Shown here in pieces: positions 55,870-63,501 of a stretch of DNA of 64,000 nucleotides. Position 1 is the first letter of the stretch. Each line of letters opens with the position of its first letter. Position numbers and translations under genes: made by a program. The notes beneath the pieces were generated by a model that was not told where the DNA came from, ran no database searches, and worked only from the letters and a program-made list of their open reading frames with translations. The DNA comes from an uncultured Vampirovibrio sp. (GTDB taxonomy: Bacteria > Cyanobacteriota > Vampirovibrionia > Gastranaerophilales > Gastranaerophilaceae). The stretch is taken from contig CAJTXZ010000002.1 in assembly GCA_910583725.1 (NCBI GenBank), positions 75,509 through 139,508 on the forward strand, in the 5' to 3' direction.

Positions 55870-56937
55870 TCAGCTCATCTTTACAAAGCCTGCAATATTT
55901 CCCTGATTAATGGTATAAGTTCTGTTTTTAACAGCATCGCTGGAATTACCCTCTACTGTAGTGATTGTACCATCTTTATTAACTTGCGTCACAATGCCTA
56001 CATGTGTTGAGCCATTCCGTATGAATAAATCCCCGGGCTTTACGCTCGTTGCAATGATTTGTGCCTTGTTTGCCATACCTGATGTTTGAATAAATCTGCC
56101 ATTTTGCTTAGCCCAGGCATATATATCTGCAACTCTTGATGAGCCAAACCCCGAAGGAACTGCATTTCCGGTGGATTCACAAGCTTTTTTAACAACCCAG
56201 GTTGCAAAATCAGCACACCAGGCCTGGCTTCTTCCTCCCGGTGAAAATATTGCATTGCCCTGCGCGTCAGTATTAACTTTTCCTACAAAACCATTTCCTA
56301 TCTGGCAAATTGCATTGCCAAGACCCGTATTAGACTTAATGTTTGACTTTACCGTGCCCGCAGTATTCAGGGCGGCAATATTTGAGGCTGTATTTACCGC
56401 TGCAGCCGAAGCTGAGGCTGAATTTGCAAGCTGGTTAATTGTATTTGCAGCTTGCTCGCGTGCTGATTGGGTAGAATTTTCAAGGCTTTTTATATTAAGA
56501 AGAGCCATATTGATATTTTCATATATGGCGTTTCTTTGACTTCGAAGCGCCTGAAGAGAGCTCTGACAGCTAGCTACATCGCTTGCTCCGGACCTTAATA
56601 AATCAGAAATTGAGCGGGCCTGCTCGTTAATATCTGCAAGCTGTTCGCGCAAACTTTCCAACTGCTGATAATAAACATTCTTTTCATTTTGGTTGTTTTG
56701 CTCTGTTGTTTGAAGCTGGTTTTTCATTCCTTGAACACCGCTTTGAAGGGCAGATTTTACACTTGAATCATCGCCTATTTCAAGGGCTTGAAGGTTGTTC
56801 TCAGCTGCTTTTTTGCCTGCAGCCGTCCCTGTTGTATTTGCTTTTTGGGTAGTTTCTTTGCCTGTTGTTTGTTTTGTATCGCCAGCCTTGGCTATTGCCT
56901 TAGTATTAGCGGAATTATTTACTCCATTCACTGTCAT
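55870..56937 (-). CDS. CHAP-domain protein with coiled-coil N-terminus
   Basis: Predicted cell-wall amidase or endopeptidase of 355 residues. Residues 1-55 are Thr/Ala-rich, about 70-160 are coiled coil (QQLESLREQLADINEQARSI), then an Ala/Ser linker. The CHAP domain occupies about 205-355. The nucleophile is C241 in QAWCADFATWV, the His is H312 in STHVGIVTQV, and an acidic residue follows in EGNSSD. No classical signal peptide is visible, so export would need another route. Coiled coil plus NlpC/CHAP domain resembles division-linked hydrolases or secreted effectors. Confidence 0.82.
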   Translation of the reverse strand: MTVNGVNNSANTKAIAKAGDTKQTTGKETTQKANTTGTAAGKKAAENNLQALEIGDDSSVKSALQSGVQGMKNQLQTTEQNNQNEKNVYYQQLESLREQLADINEQARSISDLLRSGASDVASCQSSLQALRSQRNAIYENINMALLNIKSLENSTQSAREQAANTINQLANSASASAAAVNTASNIAALNTAGTVKSNIKSNTGLGNAICQIGNGFVGKVNTDAQGNAIFSPGGRSQAWCADFATWVVKKACESTGNAVPSGFGSSRVADIYAWAKQNGRFIQTSGMANKAQIIATSVKPGDLFIRNGSTHVGIVTQVNKDGTITTVEGNSSDAVKNRTYTINQGNIAGFVKMS

Positions 56938-57051
56938 TCTTGCCTTGTTCCTTTTCCTTGTTTTTTTAAAAAATTACCACACTGTAATTATTCTATCGGC
57001 AATTGTTTTAAAAACTTTAAAATTTAATATTTAAACAAAAGGAGAAAACAA

Positions 57052-57639
57052 ATGGCAAAAAGTTTAGAAAATACAGAAACAAAAGAAAACCTCTTAAAGG
57101 CCTTTGCGGGCGAATCTATGGCAAGAAACAGGTACACATTTTATGCAAAGGCAGCAAAAGAAGAAGGATATATCCAAATTTCAAATATTTTTCTTGAAAC
57201 AGCGTGTAATGAAAAAGAGCATGCCAAAAGATTTTTTGATTTTCTTGATGAGGAAAATATGCCCATTACCATTACCAATGCGACTTATCCTACAGGGCTT
57301 TCGGATAAAACTGCTGATAACTTAGAATTTGCAGCAGAGGGCGAACATGAGGAAAATACCATACTTTACCCTAATTTTGCAAAAATCGCAGAGGAAGAAG
57401 GGTTTGATAAAATAAGGGACGCATTTTTAGAAGTGAGCAAGGTTGAAAAAATCCATGAGGCAAGGTACAGAAAGCTTCGCGACAACATTTTGAACGGCAC
57501 TGTTTTTAGAAAAGAAAATGAAGTAATTTGGAAATGTTCAAATTGCGGATATCATTATTTTGGAAAGGAAGCACCGGAAAGATGTCCTTCTTGTATGCAT
57601 AAACAGGAATATTTCGAATTGTTTTCAGAAAATTATTAG
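57052..57639 (+). CDS. Rubrerythrin
   Basis: Non-heme diiron peroxidase that removes hydrogen peroxide in anaerobes. At 195 residues it is typical. The diiron ligands are in LLKAFAGESMARNRY (Glu), ACNEKEHAKRF (Glu, His), and KVEKIHEARYRK (Glu, His), with EEGEHEEN-type Glu between. The C-terminal rubredoxin domain has CSNCGY and CPSCMH for its iron. AAGGAG precedes the ATG. A strong terminator follows, so it is a single gene. Confidence 0.97.
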   Translation: MAKSLENTETKENLLKAFAGESMARNRYTFYAKAAKEEGYIQISNIFLETACNEKEHAKRFFDFLDEENMPITITNATYPTGLSDKTADNLEFAAEGEHEENTILYPNFAKIAEEEGFDKIRDAFLEVSKVEKIHEARYRKLRDNILNGTVFRKENEVIWKCSNCGYHYFGKEAPERCPSCMHKQEYFELFSENY

Positions 57640-57711
57640 ATATTTTTCTAAGGCCTTTGATTTTTAAGGGCATGACGGGTATTTTACGCCCTATTCCTTA
57701 ATATTACATAT

Positions 57712-57738
57712 AAAAGCCCCTAATGAGGGGCTTTTTTG
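57712..57738 (+). terminator. Terminator after rubrerythrin gene
   Basis: AAAAGCCCCT (57712-57721), loop AATG and AGGGGCTTTT (57726-57735), then TT. A perfect compact intrinsic terminator. Confidence 0.95.
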
Positions 57739-57804
57739 CACTCATTGTCTTGGTTTCACGTTACTTGCACACAAAAACTTTGTTTATACTAAAATATAGA
57801 TATT

Positions 57805-58812
57805 ATGAAAGTATATTTGGGTATAGATGTAGGCTCTGTTACGACAAAGCTTGCAGTAGTGGATGAAAACGGAAAATACGTAGACAGCTATATGCTAAGA
57901 ACCGCAGGACAGCCTGTAAAGGCGGTGCAAAACGGTTTAAAAGAGCTTTTAGGAAAATCTACGGTTGAATATGAAGTGTGCCAGGTGGGCACAACAGGCT
58001 CCGGCAGAAACCTTGCAGGGGCGCTTGTCGGGGCTGATGTTATAAAGAATGAAATTACAGCCCACGCTGTGGCTGCAAGCATTATTGTGCCAGGTGTTCA
58101 GACGATTCTTGAAATCGGCGGACAGGATTCTAAGATTATAATCCTTAGAGACGGCATTGTGACTGACTTTGCGATGAATACCGTGTGTGCTGCAGGCACC
58201 GGCAGCTTTTTAGACCAGCAGGCAGGCAGATTAAACGTTAAAATTGAAGATTTTGGCACAATTGCTCTACAGTCTGCCTCTCCTGCAAGAATAGCCGGAA
58301 GATGCGGCGTTTTTGCAGAATCTGACCTTATTCACAAGCAGCAGTTAGGCTATCCTGTAGAAGACCTTCTTTACGGGCTTTGTCAGGCACTTGTCAGAAA
58401 TTATCTTTCAAATTTAGCGCTTGGCAAGGAACTTTTACCTATAATTACTTTCCAGGGCGGCGTTGCCACCAATAAAGGCATGGTGAAAGCTTTTCAGGAC
58501 GCCTTAGGGTGCGAAATTGTTGTTCCGCCAAACCATCAGACAATGGGGGCAATAGGTGCCGCATTCCTTGCTATGGAGCATCATCAGTATACAAATAATG
58601 CGACCAAATTTAAGGGCTGGCAGACAAAAGATATGCACTTTAACTCTGTAACCTGCACCTGCAGCGGCTGTTCAAATAATTGTGAAATTATATCCATTGT
58701 TGAGGGCGAAGTTGAACCGCTTCCGCCCGGCAAAGAGCATAAAATTTCAGACATTAAAGGAAACCTAATAGCGCGCTGGGGCGGCACCTGCGGCAAGTGG
58801 GATATAGGCTAG
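57805..58812 (+). CDS. 2-hydroxyacyl-CoA dehydratase activase-like ATPase
   Basis: BadF/HgdC-type ATPase of 335 residues that drives one electron into a radical dehydratase or reductase. Ribonuclease-H-like ATP-binding motifs are GIDVGSVTTKLAVV, GTTGSGR, EIGGQDSKII, and GGVATNKGM. The bridging-cluster Cys are in NTVCAAGTGSF and AGRCGVFAES. The last 60 residues add a Cys-rich tail (CTCSGCSNNCE, then GGTCGKWDIG). That tail resembles the linker of the large fused activase-dehydratase proteins, yet the protein stops there and no dehydratase follows. It may be a truncated or partner-separated form. No ribosome site; TATACT lies 14 bases before the ATG. Confidence 0.87.
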   Translation: MKVYLGIDVGSVTTKLAVVDENGKYVDSYMLRTAGQPVKAVQNGLKELLGKSTVEYEVCQVGTTGSGRNLAGALVGADVIKNEITAHAVAASIIVPGVQTILEIGGQDSKIIILRDGIVTDFAMNTVCAAGTGSFLDQQAGRLNVKIEDFGTIALQSASPARIAGRCGVFAESDLIHKQQLGYPVEDLLYGLCQALVRNYLSNLALGKELLPIITFQGGVATNKGMVKAFQDALGCEIVVPPNHQTMGAIGAAFLAMEHHQYTNNATKFKGWQTKDMHFNSVTCTCSGCSNNCEIISIVEGEVEPLPPGKEHKISDIKGNLIARWGGTCGKWDIG

Positions 58813-58831
58813 AATTTTATAAAGACAGCTC

Positions 58832-59083
58832 ATGCCAAAAAATCAATTTTTTTCAATATTTAAAATATTGTATTTATTGCTGCATGCGATATTTTGGCTA
58901 TGGATTTCATTGTTAATTCCATATTTTATATATCTTTTATGGTGCGGTTTTTTGTTTATTTTCGGGTTGGATATATCAAAAACCTTGGGCTGGCATATTT
59001 TGGCCTCTATAATACATCCAGCAATTCTTTTGATAATATTTTATTTAATACAAAAAGTTAAACCCTTAATGGCTAAAAACTAG
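58832..59083 (+). CDS. Small membrane protein (83 aa), possibly truncated by a TAG
   Basis: Two or three hydrophobic segments (ILYLLLHAIFWLWISLLIPYF, shortened: LLLHAIFWLWISLL, and HPAILLIIFYLIQKV) and a basic end. No family is recognised. It begins 19 bases after the activase stop on the same strand. The reading frame continues open past its TAG stop for 47 codons and encodes another hydrophobic segment, so the stop may be a recent mutation. Confidence 0.6.
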   Translation: MPKNQFFSIFKILYLLLHAIFWLWISLLIPYFIYLLWCGFLFIFGLDISKTLGWHILASIIHPAILLIIFYLIQKVKPLMAKN

Positions 59084-59227
59084 GAAAAATACTCCACGGT
59101 TGAGTTTATAGGATATAAAAAATTAATATATTTATGGTTCTTATCTATTTGCCTGATTGGATTTGGCGGTCTTTTGCCTTTATTTAGCTTTTTTACTCCC
59201 TTATGGATAATTAATGCGCTAAATTAA
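59084..59227 (+). pseudogene. In-frame continuation downstream of TAG stop
   Basis: Directly after TAG (59081-59083) the same frame stays open to TAA at 59225-59227. It encodes a membrane-like segment (IYLWFLSICLIGFGGLLPLF). It contains no ATG, GTG or TTG start, so it cannot be an independent gene by normal rules. It is either a lost C-terminus, a readthrough product or an assembly error. Confidence 0.5.
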
Positions 59228-59228
59228 T

Positions 59229-59771
59229 TTAAAACAAGCTCCTCAATGCCATTAGAAGTTTTTTATAGAAGATTTGCATGCCTGTATTTTGTACTTTGGC
59301 AGTATGGACGCGGGTTTTGGCGTCTTTGATTATGGTATTTGAAAATTCTTTCAATTGGACATTTATATCTTTATTTCTAATTGGGGTTATTTGCTCGAAA
59401 CTAATGCTACACAAGTCTTTTGCCGCATTTGTATCGTTGCCGAACTTAGATTTAGCAGCAATTAAAACAGGATATTTGTACTTCTTTTTTGTTGCCTCAT
59501 TAGTCATTGAAATTACATAATAATCCTGAATTTTGATACCTGTACAGTTATTTGGCCAAATGCCGAATTCACGGGATTTTTCTATAGTTTCAGGTTTTAT
59601 AGAATTTAAGGTAAACATCGATTCTGCCGGGGTTTTAGTCTCTAAATCATCTCGAAAATGCTTTAGTTCCTCAATAAAAGCTTCTTTATATCTGTGCTTA
59701 AAGATAAACGCAGAATCATCAACCTTAACCTTACCGCTAAAACCAAGCCTGCTTTGGTTTACAGCCTTCAT
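59229..59771 (-). CDS. Unknown protein with N-terminal LGFSGK motif
   Basis: Protein of 180 residues with no recognised family. It begins MKAVNQSRLGFSGKVKVDD, carrying the F-x-G-K motif seen in other unknown proteins of this window. The rest is a mixed alpha/beta, mildly basic, soluble domain (EEATKKKYKYPVLIAAKSKF-like strands near 95-115) ending in a basic amphipathic helix (IFYKKLLMALRSLF). GAAAGGAATTATAG precedes the ATG. It converges with the small membrane-protein region, leaving one base between stops. Confidence 0.65.
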   Translation of the reverse strand: MKAVNQSRLGFSGKVKVDDSAFIFKHRYKEAFIEELKHFRDDLETKTPAESMFTLNSIKPETIEKSREFGIWPNNCTGIKIQDYYVISMTNEATKKKYKYPVLIAAKSKFGNDTNAAKDLCSISFEQITPIRNKDINVQLKEFSNTIIKDAKTRVHTAKVQNTGMQIFYKKLLMALRSLF

Positions 59772-60711
59772 CTATAATTCCTTTCGTTTTAATTTTTCAT
59801 ACTCTTTATATTTTGTGTGGTAAAAATATTAAAACGCGTAAATTTATTTTTTTGCGCTTTTTGTGATAAAAAAAATTATTGGATTTTTTTGGTGATTTTT
59901 GGCGTAAAATATCTGTCTATTAAGGGTTTTGGTGTTTCAATAAGTCTTAAATTATTGGTAATGCTAGGATGCGGACAAATTTTGCAAGCAAAATACAGTA
60001 ATAATAAGGCTTTTAGTTTACAAACATTTATAATATCTGCACGGGTGTTTTTATATGGGGCTAAAATCACGATATAATAATACATACGGCAGGATGATAC
60101 TGTTAAAATACTTACTATTATTGGGTTTATAGGATTCAATAACACAAGGAAACAAGTGACAAAAGGATTTAAAGGATAATTAATATAAAACCGGCGTAAA
60201 ATATTGACCCAACAAATCTTTCAGGCGTGAAGAAAGTTCAAAATATTTGTGTTGCAGGGGCTTTGAGTGTTTCAGATATAGAAATTTTCTTTAAGTAAAA
60301 AAATAATAAGCCGCTATTGTAATCATAAAAAGGATTATGGAATTTTGCGAAGCGTGAAATTAGCTGTAGGATTAGATTTAAAGAATTTAAAAAGCATAAT
60401 GCAGCGTATTTACAAACGTTTCCGATGTATCAATAAGCTGTAATACAGACAAATAAGGAGTTTCAACTGATTTTGAAAAGATAAAAATACAAAAGGTCTG
60501 CTTTTTGCAACCATTGAATTTGCACGCTTGTTGCACGCTGGATGTATGCGGGCAAAGATAAGGTTTGTTATATTTCTTAAAAAATTCATGGGGAAAAATG
60601 GTAAAATTTGTAAATTTTTATTACGAAATTGTTACAAAAATTTTCATTAGCGCAATTTTTAAGTTTTTTGCGTTTTATGATATCACTAGCACTTTTAAAA
60701 AAGGAATAATT
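59772..60711. other. Long AT-rich intergenic region
   Basis: No gene or RNA is recognised on either strand; possible frames of 80-90 codons lack ribosome sites and protein-like composition. The word GGCGTAAAATAT occurs twice (near 59893 and 60191). The 3' end carries the promoter region and AAGGAA ribosome site of the frameshifted protease gene. Confidence 0.55.
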
Positions 60712-61671
60712 ATGCAAATTTTAAGCTTTTCGGGTTCAAAATATAAAGAGCCTGCAAAAACGGCTAAAAAGCCAAATTTAACCACCTCCCCCCCCCCCCC
60801 CGAGATAAAGATAAACCTGGCGCTGGAAAGATAATTGGGGGAGCGCTTCTTGGAGGCATTGCCGGGAATGCCGCCTCACGAATACCTACCGGCATTATAA
60901 ATCCCGTTTGCGTAGGCAAACTTGCCGAGATTTCAAAAAATCTTACAGAAGATGAAGCTGCAACGGTACAAAGCGCGCTAGACAAGGCTTTTTGCAATTC
61001 CGGGCTTAAAGAAGGGTGTTAAAATAATTAAAGCCGGCACCAAAAATGAGGATGCCATTAAGGAATTAGTAGCTATTGAATACACCAAAGGGATTGCAAA
61101 ATTCTTCCCCAAGGCCTATAAAACCCAACTAATTGAAAGCCAGACAGCACAGGTCACAAAGGGCAAAAACGCTTTTTGTTTATTTGCTTCAAATAAAGTT
61201 GTATTGCCTGAAAAAAACCAGCTGGTTCTTAGTGGATTTCATGAATTTGGCCACAGCATTAATAAAAACTTTGGCAAAATGGGAAAAATACTTCAAAAAT
61301 CCCGTCCTGTATCGCTTTTAGGTATACCAGTTATGCTTATTGCACTTTTTAAGAATAAAAAAGAAGAGGGTGAAGAGCCAAAAAATTTCCTTGATAAAAC
61401 GGGCGATTTTGTGAAAAAACACGCAGGAAAACTGGCGTTTGCAGTATGTTTACCAGCACTTATTGAAGAAGGACTTGCTACATACAATGGAAACAAGCTT
61501 GCAAGCAAGGTTTTGAGCCCTGAATTATTAAGCAAAGTAAAAACCACAAACAGGTTTGGATTTGCCTCATATGCAGCAGTAGCAATATCTACAGGCATTG
61601 GCACATTTATTGCAAAGACTGTAAGGGATAAATTCGCGCAGCCTGATTTTGGCAAAACTCAGGAAAAATAA
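60712..61671 (+). pseudogene. Frameshifted HExxH membrane metalloprotease gene, possibly phase-variable
   Basis: Three consecutive frames together encode one protein of about 320 residues. Frame 1 starts at ATG 60712 (AAGGAA at good spacing), reads MQILSFSGSKYKEP with the N-terminal F-x-G motif, and stops at 60834 after the C tract at 60788-60801. With 12 or 15 C instead of 14 it would pass into frame 2 (GKIIGGALLGGIAGNAAS...). Frame 2 stops at 61022. One T fewer in the T run 60989-60993 would join frame 3. Frame 3 carries GFHEFGHSINKNFG (zinc site), two hydrophobic segments (SLLGIPVMLIALF and LAFAVCLPAL) and EEGLATYNG, a possible third ligand. Either a pseudogene or a switchable gene. Confidence 0.75.
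60788..60801 (+). repeat. 14-base homopolymeric C tract in coding sequence
   Basis: Fourteen consecutive C inside the 5' part of the protease gene, encoding a Pro run. Such a tract is very unusual in this AT-rich sequence and typical of slipped-strand contingency loci. Length 14 puts the gene out of frame. Confidence 0.9.
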
Positions 61672-61737
61672 GCCTAAACAGGCAGATGCTGCTTGCATTT
61701 AGCGCTTTTTGCGCCATACAACCGCCAACAACAAAAT

Positions 61738-61784
61738 AAAATCAGCCTAAAACAGTATAAATACTAGTTTTCAGGCTGATTTTT
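61738..61784. terminator. Bidirectional terminator between convergent genes
   Basis: AAATCAGCCT with AAAAC pairs with GTTTT and AGGCTGATTT. T runs occur on both strands. It serves the protease gene from the left and the DegT-type gene from the right. Confidence 0.85.
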
Positions 61785-61925
61785 ACAATTATTACCTGCT
61801 TTTTGCCGATAGTCCTTATGTATAACGTTATCCAAAAGTACGCCTAGCAGTCTAAAAGCCCTCAGGATAAGGATTCTTATAAGGCGCAAATTCAGAAACG
61901 GCGCTGTTAAAAAGATAGGGGCAAA

Positions 61926-63050
61926 TTACACGCCGCAAGCGGTTTTTGCCTTTTCTACACACTCAATAAGTGTTTTTGCAACGGTTTTTTGCTCTTCCTC
62001 AGTAATTTCTGCAAACATAGGCAGCGAAAGCACCATTTTTGTATTTTTTTCTGTATGCGGCAGAAGTCCTTCTTTTAAATTCAGGTGACTGTGCACTTTT
62101 TGAAGGTGCAAAGGAACAGGATAATAAATCATAGCGCCAATTCCAGCCTCCTGCAAGAGTTTGTGGACTTCATCCCTATTTGGCACCTTTACCGTATATT
62201 GGTGGTAAACCGCATAGATATCGTCTATTTCCTTTGGTGTTTCTATGTCTTTAGAGTCTTTGAATAATTCATTGTAGAATCTGGCATGGTCTCTTCTTTT
62301 TTTGTTCCAATCATTGATATAGTTTAGTTTTACCCTTAAAATTACCGCCTGAATTTCATCCAGTCTTGAATTTACGCCGATTTCATCATGGTAATAGCGA
62401 ACAGCACCGCCATGGTTTCTTAGGGCTATCATTCTGTTTTTTAATTTCTCTGAATTTGTAACAGCAAGGCCCCCATCGCCCATTGTGCCAAGGTTTTTGG
62501 TTGGATAAAAGCTGTAACAGCCGATGTCACCGAAGCTTCCGACTTTTTTACCCTTGAATTCTGCACCTATTGCCTGGCAGCAGTCTTCAATAACATAAAG
62601 GTTATATTTTTTTGCAACGGCCATAATTTTATCCATATCGCAGGGCTGTCCGTAAAGGTGAACCGGCAGAATAGCCTTGGTTTTCGGGGTTATTTTTTCT
62701 TCAATTAAATTGGCATCCATATTAAACGTATCAGGATTAATATCAACAAAAACAGGTGTTGCGCCAACTATACCGATGGCTTCGGTGGTTGCAACAAATG
62801 TAAATGCAACAGTAATAACCTCATCGCCAGGGCCTATATCAAGAGCCCTTAAAGCCAAATGTAGGGCGTCTGTTCCTGAATTTAGGGCAACAGAATAATT
62901 TGTGCCCACAAATTTTGCCATTTCTTCTTCAAAAGCCTTGTTATTCTTGCCTAAAATATATGAGCCGCTTCTCATAACCTCAAGCACCTTTTCTTCGACC
63001 TCGTTTTGAATTGCGGCATACTGCCTTTTTGAATCAATAATTGGTATCAT
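61926..63050 (-). CDS. DegT/DnrJ/EryC1-family sugar aminotransferase
   Basis: PLP-dependent aminotransferase of 374 residues that makes amino-sugars for surface glycans. The PLP Lys is in YSFYPTKNLG near residue 184; NSGTDALHLAL, DEVITVAFTFVAT, PVHLYGQPCDM, and EDCCQAIGAEFKG are the cofactor-binding blocks. The sugar substrate (for example a 3-keto or 4-keto hexose) cannot be read. AGGGGG lies before the ATG. No other nucleotide-sugar gene is adjacent. Confidence 0.93.
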   Translation of the reverse strand: MIPIIDSKRQYAAIQNEVEEKVLEVMRSGSYILGKNNKAFEEEMAKFVGTNYSVALNSGTDALHLALRALDIGPGDEVITVAFTFVATTEAIGIVGATPVFVDINPDTFNMDANLIEEKITPKTKAILPVHLYGQPCDMDKIMAVAKKYNLYVIEDCCQAIGAEFKGKKVGSFGDIGCYSFYPTKNLGTMGDGGLAVTNSEKLKNRMIALRNHGGAVRYYHDEIGVNSRLDEIQAVILRVKLNYINDWNKKRRDHARFYNELFKDSKDIETPKEIDDIYAVYHQYTVKVPNRDEVHKLLQEAGIGAMIYYPVPLHLQKVHSHLNLKEGLLPHTEKNTKMVLSLPMFAEITEEEQKTVAKTLIECVEKAKTACGV

Positions 63051-63130
63051 AAATCCCCCTCTACATCCTGCTTTTTAAATATATATTAGCACAGAATTAT
63101 ATCATCTTAATAAAATCTTAATTTATCTGT

Positions 63131-63379
63131 TCAATTTGATTGTTTAGCAGGCTCAGAAAGTGTATCAAATTTTAACAGCTCAAATGGCTCTATTTTAAGA
63201 GCATCGGCCAGTTTTAAGATAGTGACAAGCCCGGGCTTATTGATACATACCTCAATTTTGCCCATATAATCCAGACTAATTCCTGATTCTTCCGCCAGTT
63301 TTTCCTGAGTTAACCCCGCCGCCTCTCTTAAAGCCTTAATTCTTTTACCAAGGTTTTTGTAGAACAACGTTTTATTCAT
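63131..63379 (-). CDS. XRE-family regulator
   Basis: Small HTH regulator of 82 residues. I prefer ATG at 63379 (MNKTLFYKNLGK) over the in-frame TTG four codons earlier. The HTH is KALREAAGLTQEKLAEESGI and DYMGKIEVCINKPGLVTILK, followed by a helix and a short polar tail. The palindrome over its own -10 box (63419-63445) suggests autorepression and joint control of the divergent pilin-like gene. Confidence 0.88.
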   Translation of the reverse strand: MNKTLFYKNLGKRIKALREAAGLTQEKLAEESGISLDYMGKIEVCINKPGLVTILKLADALKIEPFELLKFDTLSEPAKQSN

Positions 63380-63418
63380 CTTTATTGACAATAGTAGGAT
63401 ATAAGGAATTTTTGCTTT

Positions 63419-63445
63419 TTATTACTGGATTATATCCAGTAATAA
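63419..63445. promoter_or_regulatory. Palindromic operator containing the XRE promoter -10 box
   Basis: TTATTACTGGAT (63419-63430) and ATCCAGTAATAA (63434-63445) are perfect 12-base arms around TAT. On the minus strand the centre reads TATAAT, a consensus -10 for the XRE gene. It lies between the XRE gene and the divergent pilin-like gene. Confidence 0.8.
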
Positions 63446-63501
63446 AGCTTGAAGGCTGAGTTTAAAATGTGAATATCATAAGTTTTTAAGGATAGATAAA
63501 T

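Noticed and set aside
59817..60145. Opposing frames of 86 and 89 codons
   Set aside because: They overlap each other on opposite strands, lack ribosome sites and look like chance frames in AT-rich sequence.
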